The notes under the pieces are model-generated. The model ran no database searches. It had not been told where the DNA came from and was given only the letters and a program-made list of their open reading frames with translations. A DNA stretch of 64,000 nucleotides, taken from JAJPKK01 sp963781195 (GTDB taxonomy: Bacteria > Pseudomonadota > Alphaproteobacteria > Rhizobiales > Xanthobacteraceae). Of this stretch, positions 34,642 through 43,298 are shown one piece after another (within the stretch, counting starts at the first letter, position 1; each line of letters starts with the position of its first letter). The DNA lies in the NCBI GenBank assembly GCA_963781195.1, contig CAWAEZ010000011.1, positions 1 through 64,000 of the forward strand, given 5' to 3'. The position numbers and the translations under genes were made by a program.

Positions 34642-36525
34642 CTACACCACCACCGCGTTCTCGTAATCGCTGCTGAGCGTGAGCCACTGATCCTCGGCGC
34701 TCGCGAGCGCGTTCGCGGCCTCCGCGCGCTCCTTGCCGAGGGTCGCCACTCGCGTGGGGTCGCGGTCGTAGAGCTTGGGGTCGGCGAGCAGCGCGTCGAT
34801 CTCGGCGATGCGCTTGGTCAGGCTCGAGATGGACTTGTCCAGCGCGTCGATGCGCTTCTTGAGCGGGGCGAGCTCGGCACGCTTCTCGGCGGCGGCCCGG
34901 CGCTGGTCGGCGCGCGATTGCCGGCCCTCGTCCTTGCCGGCGCGGGCCTCGCTGTCGGCGCCCCCGCCGAGAACGAGGCGGCGGTAGTCGTCGAGGTCGC
35001 CGTCGAACGGCTTGACCGCGCCGTCCGCCACGAGCCACAGCCGGTCGGCGCAGGCTTCGAGCAGATGGCGGTCATGGGACACCAGGATCACCGCGCCGGT
35101 ATAGTCGTTGATCGCCTCGATCAGTGCGCTGCGGCTGTCGATGTCGAGGTGATTGGTGGGCTCGTCGAGCACGACGAGGTGCGGCCCCTCGAAGGTTGCG
35201 AGGCCGAGCAGCAGCCGCGCCTTCTCGCCGCCGGAGAGGTTGGCGACGGGGGTGTCCGCCATGGCGCCGGAAAAGCCGATCGTCCCGGTGCGGGCGCGCA
35301 CCTTGGCTTCGGGGGCGTCGGGCATCAGCTTGCGGACATGGTCGTAGGCGCTCGCGGCGGGATTGAGTTCGTCGAGCTGATGCTGGGCGAAGTAGGCGAT
35401 CTTGATCTTGTCCGCGCGCGTCACCGTTCCCGAGAACGGCGCGAGCCGTCCGGTCAGCAGCTTGGTGAGCGTCGACTTGCCGTTGCCGTTGGCGCCGAGC
35501 AGCGCGATGCGGTCGTCGGCATCGACCCGCAGCGTCAGGCGGCGGAGCACCGGCTTGCCGGGCTCGTAGCCGACCGCGGTGTCGTCGAGGGCGATGATCG
35601 GCGGCGACAGCGGCTTGTCGGGGGAGGGGAAGGCGATTTCGCGCACGTCGTCCTCGATGCGCACGTCGATCGGCTGGAGCTTCGCCAGCAGCTTGAGCCG
35701 GGACTGCGCCTGGCGCGCCTTGGTGGCCTTGGCGCGGAAGCGCTCTACGAACGAGGTGAGACGCTTGCGCTGCGCCTCCTGCTTCTTGGCGAGACCGAGG
35801 TCGAGCGCGAGGCGTTCGTTGCGCTGGCGCTCGAACGACGTGTAGTTGCCGCGATAGAAGGTGAGCTTGGTGCGGTCGAGATGCAGAATGGAATCCACGG
35901 CCGAATCCAGGAGATCGCGATCGTGGCTGATCACGATCACGGTTCGCGGATAGCGCGCGATGTGATCCTCGAGCCATAAGGTCCCTTCGAGGTCGAGATA
36001 GTTGGTGGGCTCGTCGAGCAGCAGAATGTCCGGCTCGGCGAACAGTACGGCGGCGAGCGCGACCCGCATCCGCCAGCCGCCGGAGAATTCGGCGCACGGG
36101 CGTTTCTGGTCCTCATGGGAGAACCCGAGCCCGGCGAGGATCGCCGCGGCGCGCGCCGGCGCGGCATGGGCACCGATATCGGCGAGCCTCGACTGGATTT
36201 CCGCGATGCGATGGGGATCGTCCGCCGTTTCCGCCTCGGCAAGGAGCGCGCTGCGTTCGCGGTTGCCGGCGAGCACGATGTCGATCAGGCTTTCCGGCCC
36301 GTTGGGCGCTTCCTGCGGCAGCCGCCCGATGCTCGCCCGCGTCGGCCAGGAGAACCGGCCGTGCTCGACGGCGAGATCGCCCACGATGGCACGGAACAGG
36401 GTGCTCTTGCCGGTGCCGTTGCGGCCGACGAGTCCGACCCGTGCGCCGTCGGGAATCTGCGCCGAGGCGTGCTCGATCAGGAGCCGCCCGGCGACGCGTA
36501 GCGAAACATCGTCGATCACCAGCAT
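34642..36525 (-). CDS. ABC-F family ATPase
   Basis: This 627-residue soluble protein has two ABC ATPase domains and no membrane segments. NBD1 has Walker A GRNGTGKST, signature FSGGWRMRVALA and Walker B LLLDEPTNYLD. A charged linker (ERLALDLGLAKKQEAQRKRLTSFVERFRAKATKARQAQ) follows. NBD2 has GANGNGKST, LSGGEKARLLLG and VVLDEPTNHLD. The C-terminal coiled coil (about 545-620) resembles Uup/YheS. ABC-F proteins act on ribosomes at the E site. ATG 36525 begins right at the first strand. Confidence 0.93.
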   Translation of the reverse strand: MLVIDDVSLRVAGRLLIEHASAQIPDGARVGLVGRNGTGKSTLFRAIVGDLAVEHGRFSWPTRASIGRLPQEAPNGPESLIDIVLAGNRERSALLAEAETADDPHRIAEIQSRLADIGAHAAPARAAAILAGLGFSHEDQKRPCAEFSGGWRMRVALAAVLFAEPDILLLDEPTNYLDLEGTLWLEDHIARYPRTVIVISHDRDLLDSAVDSILHLDRTKLTFYRGNYTSFERQRNERLALDLGLAKKQEAQRKRLTSFVERFRAKATKARQAQSRLKLLAKLQPIDVRIEDDVREIAFPSPDKPLSPPIIALDDTAVGYEPGKPVLRRLTLRVDADDRIALLGANGNGKSTLTKLLTGRLAPFSGTVTRADKIKIAYFAQHQLDELNPAASAYDHVRKLMPDAPEAKVRARTGTIGFSGAMADTPVANLSGGEKARLLLGLATFEGPHLVVLDEPTNHLDIDSRSALIEAINDYTGAVILVSHDRHLLEACADRLWLVADGAVKPFDGDLDDYRRLVLGGGADSEARAGKDEGRQSRADQRRAAAEKRAELAPLKKRIDALDKSISSLTKRIAEIDALLADPKLYDRDPTRVATLGKERAEAANALASAEDQWLTLSSDYENAVVV

Positions 36526-36671
36526 GCGGTGGTATGGCCGCAATGGTGCCCGCCTTGCAACCGCTTCCTGGTGTCGCGCCGGCCATGGGTTGCCAGACCC
36601 CCGGCGCTGCCTCCACAATCGCCCCAACCGCCGTGTCCGGCCGGGGCGCGGCGGAAATGCGAGGGGACGAA

Positions 36672-37490
36672 ATGTGCGTAGCCGGATGTGAGCGCGCGGT
36701 GCGCGACGCGTTGACGCGGCGCGGCTTCTTCAAAGGGGCGACGGTGGCAGGGTTCGCGGCGACGACAACCGGCAGCGCCGTGGCGGCAGCGCCGCGCAGC
36801 TTCACCAAGGTGGTCGACCTCACCCACCCCATGTCGGGCGAATTCCCGACTTTCAACGGAAAGCCGGGCATCGAGGTGACGCGGGAATTCGCCCTCAAGA
36901 AGGACGGCTACAATCTGAGCTGGTGGCACCTGAGCGAGCACGCCGGGACCCACATCGACGCGCCGATCCATTTCTCCGCGCACGGGGCGGCGGTGGATGC
37001 GCTTACGGTCGAACAGCTCGTGGTGCCGCTCGCGGTGGTCGACATCGCCTACAAGGCGGAGCAGGAGCCCGACTACCTGCTGTCGCGCGACGACCTCGCG
37101 GCCTGGGAGGCCAAGAACGGCCGGCTGCCCGACAATTGCTGCGTCGCGCTTTACTCCGGCTGGGGCGAGCTCCTCGTGAAGGACGAGGCGAAGTTCTCCG
37201 GGCGCGACATCGACGGCACGTTTCATTTCCCGGGCTTCGATCCCGATGCGGCGGACTGGATGATCCGGGAGCGCCGGGTCGCCGGTATCGCCGTCGATAC
37301 CCTGTCGCTCGACAACGGGCCGTCCAAGGACTTCAACACCCACAAGGTCTGGCTGCCGTCCGGCCGTTGGGGCCTGGAAAACGTCGCCAATCTCGGCCAG
37401 GTTCCCGCAAGCGGCGCGACGCTGGTGGTCGGCGCCCCCAAGGTGAAGGGCGCGAGCGGCGGCCTCACGAGGGTGTTCGCGCTGGTGTAG
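36672..37490 (+). CDS. Cyclase family protein (kynurenine formamidase-like), Tat-exported
   Basis: This 272-residue protein of the cyclase/KynB-like metal-dependent hydrolase family has the key motif SEHAGTHIDAPIHF (HxGTHxDxPxH), plus VALYSGWGE and VDTLSLDNGPSKDFNTHKVWLPSGRWGLENVANL. The N-terminus contains TRRGFFKGATVAGFAATTTGSAVAAA, a twin-arginine signal, so it acts folded in the periplasm. The second ATG (36672), preceded by GAGGGG, is favoured over one 15 bases upstream. It is divergent from the ABC-F gene. Substrate unknown. Confidence 0.88.
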   Translation: MCVAGCERAVRDALTRRGFFKGATVAGFAATTTGSAVAAAPRSFTKVVDLTHPMSGEFPTFNGKPGIEVTREFALKKDGYNLSWWHLSEHAGTHIDAPIHFSAHGAAVDALTVEQLVVPLAVVDIAYKAEQEPDYLLSRDDLAAWEAKNGRLPDNCCVALYSGWGELLVKDEAKFSGRDIDGTFHFPGFDPDAADWMIRERRVAGIAVDTLSLDNGPSKDFNTHKVWLPSGRWGLENVANLGQVPASGATLVVGAPKVKGASGGLTRVFALV

Positions 37491-37669
37491 GGGCGCATGG
37501 CGCACGGCACAGCGACATCCTTCGGGGAGGACAGGCGAAGCGTGCTCACCGCACCATCACGCTGTCGTAACGGGCGGGGATGAGCGGCGACGCGGGACGG
37601 CGGGACACCATCACGCCCATATGGCGGGGTGCCGGCCGCCCCTGCGAGCTTGTTGTCGATGCGCTGCGC

Positions 37670-38089
37670 TCAGCCGTCCCAGTCGATGGTGCCGGAGTCC
37701 CACTTGGCCTTCACCTTGGTCGCCTTGCGGATCAGTTCGTCGATCGCGGCGACCGGCTTCTTGTCCGGATTGGCCTTGCAGAAGCTCGCGACGAGGTTGA
37801 GCACCTTCCCTTCGTCGAGGGTCGAGAGATCGACATGCTTGCTGTCGTCCTCCAGCAGCGCGATGTTGGCGGCGCTGACGTAGCCCTGCACCCAAGCATA
37901 AAGCATCATATTGACGGGATTGTTCAATCCCTCGTTGGGCACGAGATCATTGACGAGGCGGGCGCAGCTCGATGTCCCGATGCCCTGCGTGGCGAGGGGC
38001 TCGGCCTGTGCCCCGGGGCCGAGAGCGGCGCCGAGCAGGGGAAGGCCGAGCGCGGCACCCATCAGTGCGCGAGGCAGTTTCGAGATCAT
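37670..38089 (-). CDS. Exported HdeA/HdeB-like small protein
   Basis: A 139-residue periplasmic protein with signal peptide MISKLPRALMGAALGLPLLG ending GAQAEP. The mature part has SSCARLVNDLV and LVASFCKANPDKKPVAAIDELIRK, two cysteines spaced as in HdeA-like acid-stress proteins, with MMLYAWVQGYVSAANIALLEDD between. The similarity is to fold pattern rather than a firm family call. A five-copy tandem repeat lies immediately upstream, in its presumed promoter. Confidence 0.68.
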   Translation of the reverse strand: MISKLPRALMGAALGLPLLGAALGPGAQAEPLATQGIGTSSCARLVNDLVPNEGLNNPVNMMLYAWVQGYVSAANIALLEDDSKHVDLSTLDEGKVLNLVASFCKANPDKKPVAAIDELIRKATKVKAKWDSGTIDWDG

Positions 38090-38109
38090 TCGTGCGGGCT
38101 CCCGTCCGT

Positions 38110-38204
38110 GATGCGTTGCACCGTCTTGATGCGTTGCAGGGTCCTTGGTGGGTTGCAGGGTCCTCGATGCTTGCAGTGCCCTCGATGAGTTGCACGATGC
38201 GCTG
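38110..38204. repeat. Five imperfect 18-21 bp tandem repeats
   Basis: Units beginning GATGCGTTGCA or GATGAGTTGCA repeat five times at 38110, 38128, 38147, 38166 and 38184, the second and third sharing TTGCAGGGTCCT. The array lies between the HdeA-like gene start and the convergent end of the aldolase gene, in the likely promoter of the former. Confidence 0.75.
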
Positions 38205-38255
38205 TGTCCGCCGCCGCGTTGCGTGAAGAGGCGCCGGCACGGGCTGCAGGCGGCC

Positions 38256-39002
38256 TCATGCGAGGGTGATTCGGCTCTTCCACATCGCCCAGGGCCGCTG
38301 AAAATTGGTGTCCTTGCGTCCAGTGATCAGCTCGCATTCCTCGGGCGTGAGGAATTCGATCGGGCCGCCGAGCGCGATCGCCTGGGCCTGCAGCCGCGCA
38401 TTGACCTCGGTGTAGATCGCCCGGTAGACGGCCGTCATGACGTTGGGGCCGACGCAGACGTTGCCGTGCCCACGCATCAGCGCGACGTTGTGGGGCCCGA
38501 GGCTGCGGGCGAGCCCGGCCCCGTGCTTGGCATTGCGGATCAGGAGATCGGTCATGCCGTCGCAGTCGCGGATCTCGAAATTCGGCACGTCCTGCTTGAG
38601 GAAGGCCGACATGTGGCAGATCGCACGCAGCTTCACCTTGCTGACGCTGAACGGGATCACGGTCGGCGAATGACTGTGCACGATGGCGTTGACGTCGGGA
38701 CGGGCCTTGTAGATTTCGCCGTGAATGAAGCGCTCGATGTACATCAGCCGCCCGGCCTGGTCGACCGGGTTGGAATCGAGATCGTACTCCATGATGTCGG
38801 CTACGGTGATGATCGCCGGGGCCTTGGAGCGCGACAGGAAATAGCGGTCGGGCGCATGCGGGTGGCGGATTGTGACATGGCCGTAGCCGTCGAGGACGCC
38901 CTGGTCGGCGAGGATGCGGTTGGCCGCGACGAGATCCTCGATCGCCGTGGGATCGACTGGACCGCCGGAACGCGGCGCCGGGGTGCTTGCGTGATCGTTC
39001 AT
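38256..39002 (-). CDS. Class II aldolase/adducin-family protein
   Basis: This 248-residue class II aldolase-fold protein has zinc ligands in IVHSHSPTVIPFSV (HxH) and LMRGHGNVCVGPNV (RGHG), and GYGHVTIRHPHAPDRYFLSRSKAPAIITVADIMEYDLD (G-HxS/T-R start block). Members include fuculose-phosphate aldolase and various decarboxylases. ATG 39002 precedes a disordered 20-residue start. Substrate not deducible. Confidence 0.88.
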   Translation of the reverse strand: MNDHASTPAPRSGGPVDPTAIEDLVAANRILADQGVLDGYGHVTIRHPHAPDRYFLSRSKAPAIITVADIMEYDLDSNPVDQAGRLMYIERFIHGEIYKARPDVNAIVHSHSPTVIPFSVSKVKLRAICHMSAFLKQDVPNFEIRDCDGMTDLLIRNAKHGAGLARSLGPHNVALMRGHGNVCVGPNVMTAVYRAIYTEVNARLQAQAIALGGPIEFLTPEECELITGRKDTNFQRPWAMWKSRITLA

Positions 39003-39361
39003 GGGCCTATGACCAATTCCACGTTGAACCTGGCCCGCTTCGGGCGATGCAGCCGGGCCGATGCCCCCGGACGGCTCCCTGCGCTCGATTTCGCCGGGAC
39101 CCGGGGAGGGACCCCCGGTGCCGCCGGAACCGCGCCGCACGGACGGCCTTGAAAAAATCGCGAACCTTTGGACAGATCGCGCCTCATGCCTTGCCGCAGG
39201 ACGGAACCGCCGCCGTTCTCATAGCCAATTCGCCGGTTGTGACCAAGCGGGATTTGACCGCGGTTCGCAGGGGAAAGATAGATGGTAGCCAGCGCCTGTC
39301 CGGTGCGCCATAATGGGCAAAACCCGAATGGCTGGGCGGGCTTAGCGCGAACAGGGGGTAC

Positions 39362-40447
39362 ATGATGCCGGGCGTTGATGCAGCGGCGGGAACGCTGGCG
39401 GTTCCGATCTGGCTGGCCGGAGCGGGAGCCGCGATCCTGGTGGTCGCCGTGCTGCTTGCCGTCAAGCGGGCGGGCGGAGCGGCGCTGATTCAGTCGCTGT
39501 TCCGGGTCGGCCTGATTGCGGCGCTGGTTCTCGGGGCATGGCTCTATGTGCAGCAGCGCGGGTCGGCGACCGGTGCTGCGGCGGGCGGCGACCGCCGTGC
39601 CCTCGACGACCGCAAGACCGCGCTGATGGCGGGGGCGATCGCGCCGGGCTCGGCGCTTTCCTGCCTCGACGAGATGGCCGGCGAGGCGGTCGAGGTGGCC
39701 TGCGAGAAGGCGGTGTTCGCCAGCCCCGAGTCCGTCGCGTCGGCGGTCAAATACGTATCCGCCCAGATCGCGCTGCTCAAGGACGGCGCCGCCTATGCGC
39801 GGCGCGATCCAAGCTACGCCGCCGAGATCGCGCCCTTGCGCACGGCCGTCGAACTCGACCGCTTCGGGCTCGTCGCCCACGTGCTCGGGGACCAGCACGG
39901 CTGCACTGCCGATCACTGCGAAGCCGCCGCGGGGCTCGGCGACACGACCCGCGTGGTCGCGAACCTGCGCGACCGCACCTTCGAAGAGCAGGTGAAGAAA
40001 TACACCGCGGCGTGGAACGCACCGCGGCCGATCGACGGCGTGGTGGCTGCGGTCGGCCCGCCGGTCGCGCTGCCGGGCGCGACCGGGCCCGGCGTGGTCG
40101 CGCCGCGCTATGATTTCCCATCCTCCAAATCGATCCCTCCCATCAGCATCATGGCGCCGGAAGGTCCGCCGCCGAAGGAAGCCGCCCGCGAGACCGCGCC
40201 GCCCCGTGATGTGATGCCGCAAGCCATGCCGTCGGCGGCCGCGCCGGCCCGCGACTCCGCGTCGCCGCCCGCAGCTGCCGAGCCGCCGTCACAGTCGGCT
40301 GCGGTCACCCCGGTTGCCCCGGGCCCCGTCACGCCGGTGCCGCCGCGACGGCCGCCGCAGGTGCGCGCGCCGCCACCGCCGCGTCCGGTCACCCCTCCGG
40401 CCGAGCCGGCCTCGGACCCGCTTCGCGGGCCGCCGTCGGTCCGTTAG
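39362..40447 (+). CDS. Membrane-anchored hypothetical protein with proline-rich tail
   Basis: This 361-residue protein has two N-terminal hydrophobic segments (about 15-35 and 43-62), then a conserved-looking soluble domain ALDDRKTALMAGAIAPGSALSCLDEMAGEAVEVACEKAVFASPESVASAVKYVSAQIALL to KYTAAWNAPRPIDG containing four cysteines. A 120-residue Pro/Ala-rich tail ends RPPQVRAPPPPRPVTPPAEP. Similar uncharacterised proteins are known in rhizobia. The tail may span periplasm or bind a partner. Function unknown. Confidence 0.72.
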   Translation: MMPGVDAAAGTLAVPIWLAGAGAAILVVAVLLAVKRAGGAALIQSLFRVGLIAALVLGAWLYVQQRGSATGAAAGGDRRALDDRKTALMAGAIAPGSALSCLDEMAGEAVEVACEKAVFASPESVASAVKYVSAQIALLKDGAAYARRDPSYAAEIAPLRTAVELDRFGLVAHVLGDQHGCTADHCEAAAGLGDTTRVVANLRDRTFEEQVKKYTAAWNAPRPIDGVVAAVGPPVALPGATGPGVVAPRYDFPSSKSIPPISIMAPEGPPPKEAARETAPPRDVMPQAMPSAAAPARDSASPPAAAEPPSQSAAVTPVAPGPVTPVPPRRPPQVRAPPPPRPVTPPAEPASDPLRGPPSVR

Positions 40448-40660
40448 TCGCGCGGACGCCCGGTTTTCCGGTCGCGGTCGTCGCCAGCTCGATTTGGGCG
40501 GCGCCCCGCGGCGCGTGGAGGGCCGCTTCCGGTTTCGCGTTCTCCGGCACGCCGCCGCCGATGCGGCCGGACGACGTGCCGGCATTCTTTTTCGCCGCCG
40601 GTGGAAAACCGCCGGCCCCATGCTATCCATCGTGACGGCGAGGATGATATCCCCGGGCTC

Positions 40661-42643
40661 ATGTTTTCATCGGTCCTGATCGCGAACCGCGGCGAGATCG
40701 CCGTTCGCATTGCGCGTACCGCCAAGCGCCTCGGATTGCGCACCATTGCGGTCTATTCCGAGGCCGATGCCGGGGCGCTCCATGTGAGCGCCTGCGACGA
40801 AGCGTTCCCGATCGGCCGCGCGGCGCCCCGCGAGAGCTATCTCAACATCGACCGGCTGATCGAGGTCGCGCGCCGCGCCGGCGCGCAGTGCATTCATCCC
40901 GGCTACGGATTCCTGTCGGAGAATGCCGACTTCGCCGAGGCGGCGCTGCGCGCCAACATCGCTTTCATCGGGCCGTCGCCGGCTGCGATCCGCGCCATGG
41001 GGCTCAAGGATCGCGCGAAGGCGCTGATGGAGAAGGCGGGCGTCCCGGTGGTGCCGGGCTATCACGGCGACCAGCAGACGCCGGCCTTCCTCAAGCGTAA
41101 GGCCTATGAGATCGGCTACCCCGTCCTGGTGAAGGCGGTGGCGGGCGGCGGCGGCCGCGGCATGCGCCGGGTCGACAAGCATGCCGAATTCGACGATGCG
41201 CTCGCCGCCGCGCAACGCGAGGCCGAATCCGCTTTCGGCGACCCCCGGGTGCTGATCGAGAAGTGCATCGAGGCGCCGCGCCACATCGAATTCCAGGTGT
41301 TCGGTGACGCCGACGGCCAGGTCATCCACCTGAACGAGCGCGACTGCTCGCTGCAGCGCCGCCACCAGAAGGTCGTCGAGGAGGCGCCGGCGCCGGGCAT
41401 GACGCCGGAGCTGCGGGCCGAGATGGGCCGCGCCGCCGTCGAGGCCGCGCGCGCCATCGGCTACGTGGGCGCGGGCACCGTCGAGTTCATCGCCGCCGCC
41501 GAGCCGCGGCTCAAGTCCGGCGGCTTCTGGTTCATGGAGATGAACACGCGCCTGCAGGTGGAGCATCCCGTCACCGAGGCGGTCACCGGCTTCGACCTCG
41601 TCGAATGGCAGTTCCGGATCGCGGCCGGCGAGGCTATCGGCGTGCGCCAGGACGACGTGCCCCTGCGCGGCCACGCCGCCGAGGCCCGGCTCTATGCCGA
41701 GGATCCCGACCGCGGTTTCCTGCCGTCGCCCGGGCGCATCCTGGCGCTGGAGTTGCCGCAGGGCGAGGGCATCCGCGTCGATGCAGGGGTCGCGGCAGGG
41801 CTCACGGTGCCTCCCGATTACGATCCCATGATCGCCAAGGTCATCGCCCACGGTGCGACGCGCACCGAAGCGCTCGACCGGCTGGCTGCCGCGCTCGACG
41901 ACACGATCGTGATCGGTCCGCGGGTCAATACCCCGTTTCTGCGCGCGCTCGTCACTCATCCGGACTTCCGCTCCGGCCGTTTCGACACCGGCTTCATCGA
42001 TGCGCACCTGCCGGAGCTCGTTGCCGCCGATCCGTCCGAGGTGACCCGCGCCGCTGCCGACGGCATCGCTTTTCTGCTCGATCAACAGCGCCTGAGTGTT
42101 CGCGGGCGCAGTGCCGCGGTGGAGGCCTCGTGGCGCTCGCCGTGGGGCGCCGATGACGGCTTTTCGCTGGGGCCGCCGCGCCGCCTCGCCTTCGACATCG
42201 TGGTCGACGGCGCACCGCGACAGGCGCTGATCGCGTGGGACGGCGGCGGCGCGCAGGTCAGCGTCGACGGCCTCGCAGCGCAGCACGCCCATCGCCTGGT
42301 CGAGATGCCCGACGGCGTCATCGTCGCCGGCCGCCGTCCCCATCACGTCGCTTTCAAGCGCGCCGACGCGTCCTACGGCGCCGCACCCGGTGAGGACGCC
42401 GTCCGCGCCCCGATGAACGGCAAGGTGATCGCCGTCCTGGTCGCGCCCGGCGAGGAGGTGAAGCTCGGCGCGCGCGTCGCGGTGATGGAGGCGATGAAGA
42501 TGGAGCACAGCCTGACCGCGCCGCGCGACGGCGTCGTGGCAGAGACGGCCGCCGTCGGCGCGCAGGTCGCCGAAGGGGCGGCGGTGGTGCGGCTCGAACC
42601 CGGCGCCCCGCAGGCGGAAGCGGGAAAGCGATCTCCTGCATGA
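40661..42643 (+). CDS. Biotin-dependent acyl-CoA carboxylase alpha subunit (MccA-like)
   Basis: This 660-residue protein combines biotin carboxylase and biotin carboxyl carrier domains. FSSVLIANRGEIAVRIARTAKRLG opens the carboxylase. VKAVAGGGGRGMRRV is the ATP-grasp glycine loop, HIEFQVFGDADGQVIHLNERDCSLQRRHQKVVEEAPAP and EMNTRLQVEHPVTE the active site. The C-terminus carries EAMKMEH, with biotinyl lysine at about K613. The middle linker with SPWGADDGFSLG resembles 3-methylcrotonyl-CoA carboxylase alpha more than propionyl-CoA carboxylase. No carboxyltransferase beta subunit is adjacent, which is unusual for mcc loci, so acyl specificity is uncertain. Confidence 0.88.
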   Translation: MFSSVLIANRGEIAVRIARTAKRLGLRTIAVYSEADAGALHVSACDEAFPIGRAAPRESYLNIDRLIEVARRAGAQCIHPGYGFLSENADFAEAALRANIAFIGPSPAAIRAMGLKDRAKALMEKAGVPVVPGYHGDQQTPAFLKRKAYEIGYPVLVKAVAGGGGRGMRRVDKHAEFDDALAAAQREAESAFGDPRVLIEKCIEAPRHIEFQVFGDADGQVIHLNERDCSLQRRHQKVVEEAPAPGMTPELRAEMGRAAVEAARAIGYVGAGTVEFIAAAEPRLKSGGFWFMEMNTRLQVEHPVTEAVTGFDLVEWQFRIAAGEAIGVRQDDVPLRGHAAEARLYAEDPDRGFLPSPGRILALELPQGEGIRVDAGVAAGLTVPPDYDPMIAKVIAHGATRTEALDRLAAALDDTIVIGPRVNTPFLRALVTHPDFRSGRFDTGFIDAHLPELVAADPSEVTRAAADGIAFLLDQQRLSVRGRSAAVEASWRSPWGADDGFSLGPPRRLAFDIVVDGAPRQALIAWDGGGAQVSVDGLAAQHAHRLVEMPDGVIVAGRRPHHVAFKRADASYGAAPGEDAVRAPMNGKVIAVLVAPGEEVKLGARVAVMEAMKMEHSLTAPRDGVVAETAAVGAQVAEGAAVVRLEPGAPQAEAGKRSPA

Positions 42644-42768
42644 CGAGCGCCGGCATCGGCGTGGTTCTTCGGGCATCTTCGATGCGCCGCGCGCACTTCT
42701 CCCGCGCCGGGCGCGACGCTAGATTGGCCGGTCCTCGAAACCTCATGACCTGATACGGAAGGCGCCGC

Positions 42769-43203
42769 GTGCTGCATCTCATCAAGCTTTGCGTGGGCTG
42801 CGATTCCGTCGAGGATCTCCGGGACTGGATAAAGCAGAAGCTCAAGGCGCCCAAGCCGGCGCCGCGCAAGCGCGAGCGCAACCACACCACCCGCATGGCG
42901 CCCAAGCGCGCCGACGAAATCGTCGGCGGCGGCTCGCTCTACTGGGTGATCCGCGGCCAGATCATGTGCCGCGAGCGCATCCTCGACATCCGCCCCTTCG
43001 TCGACAAGGACGGCATCGGCCGCTGCCACATCGTGCTGGACTGCAAGCCGGTGCTGGTGGAGCCGCGGCCCTGCCGCGCCTTCCAGGGCTGGCGCTACCT
43101 CGTCGCGGCCGAGGCGCCGCGCGATCTCGATCGCGCCGCCCCCGGCGCCAAGGACATGCCCGAAGCGCTGCGCCGCGAGTTGCGTGACATGGGGCTCTTG
43201 TAG
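42769..43203 (+). CDS. DUF1489 family protein
   Basis: This 144-residue cytosolic protein matches DUF1489: LHLIKLCVGCDSVEDLRDWIKQKL, NHTTRMAPKRADEIVGGGSLYWVIRGQIMCRERILDI, then CHIVLDCKPVLVEPRPCRAFQGWRYL. The family is nearly confined to Alphaproteobacteria and its function is unknown. It begins with a GTG. It lies 125 bases after the carboxylase subunit gene on the same strand. Confidence 0.9.
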   Translation: MLHLIKLCVGCDSVEDLRDWIKQKLKAPKPAPRKRERNHTTRMAPKRADEIVGGGSLYWVIRGQIMCRERILDIRPFVDKDGIGRCHIVLDCKPVLVEPRPCRAFQGWRYLVAAEAPRDLDRAAPGAKDMPEALRRELRDMGLL

Positions 43204-43298
43204 GCGCCAATTCCGTCAGCACGGCCATGGCGGGACCCGGGCCGGGACAAGCGCGGGGACAGGTGCCGGTCATAGGCCGACGATTGCCGGCGACCTGT

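Noticed and set aside
40667..42676. 669-codon open frame antisense to the carboxylase subunit
   Set aside because: The plus-strand gene has full biotin carboxylase motifs; the antisense frame has none.
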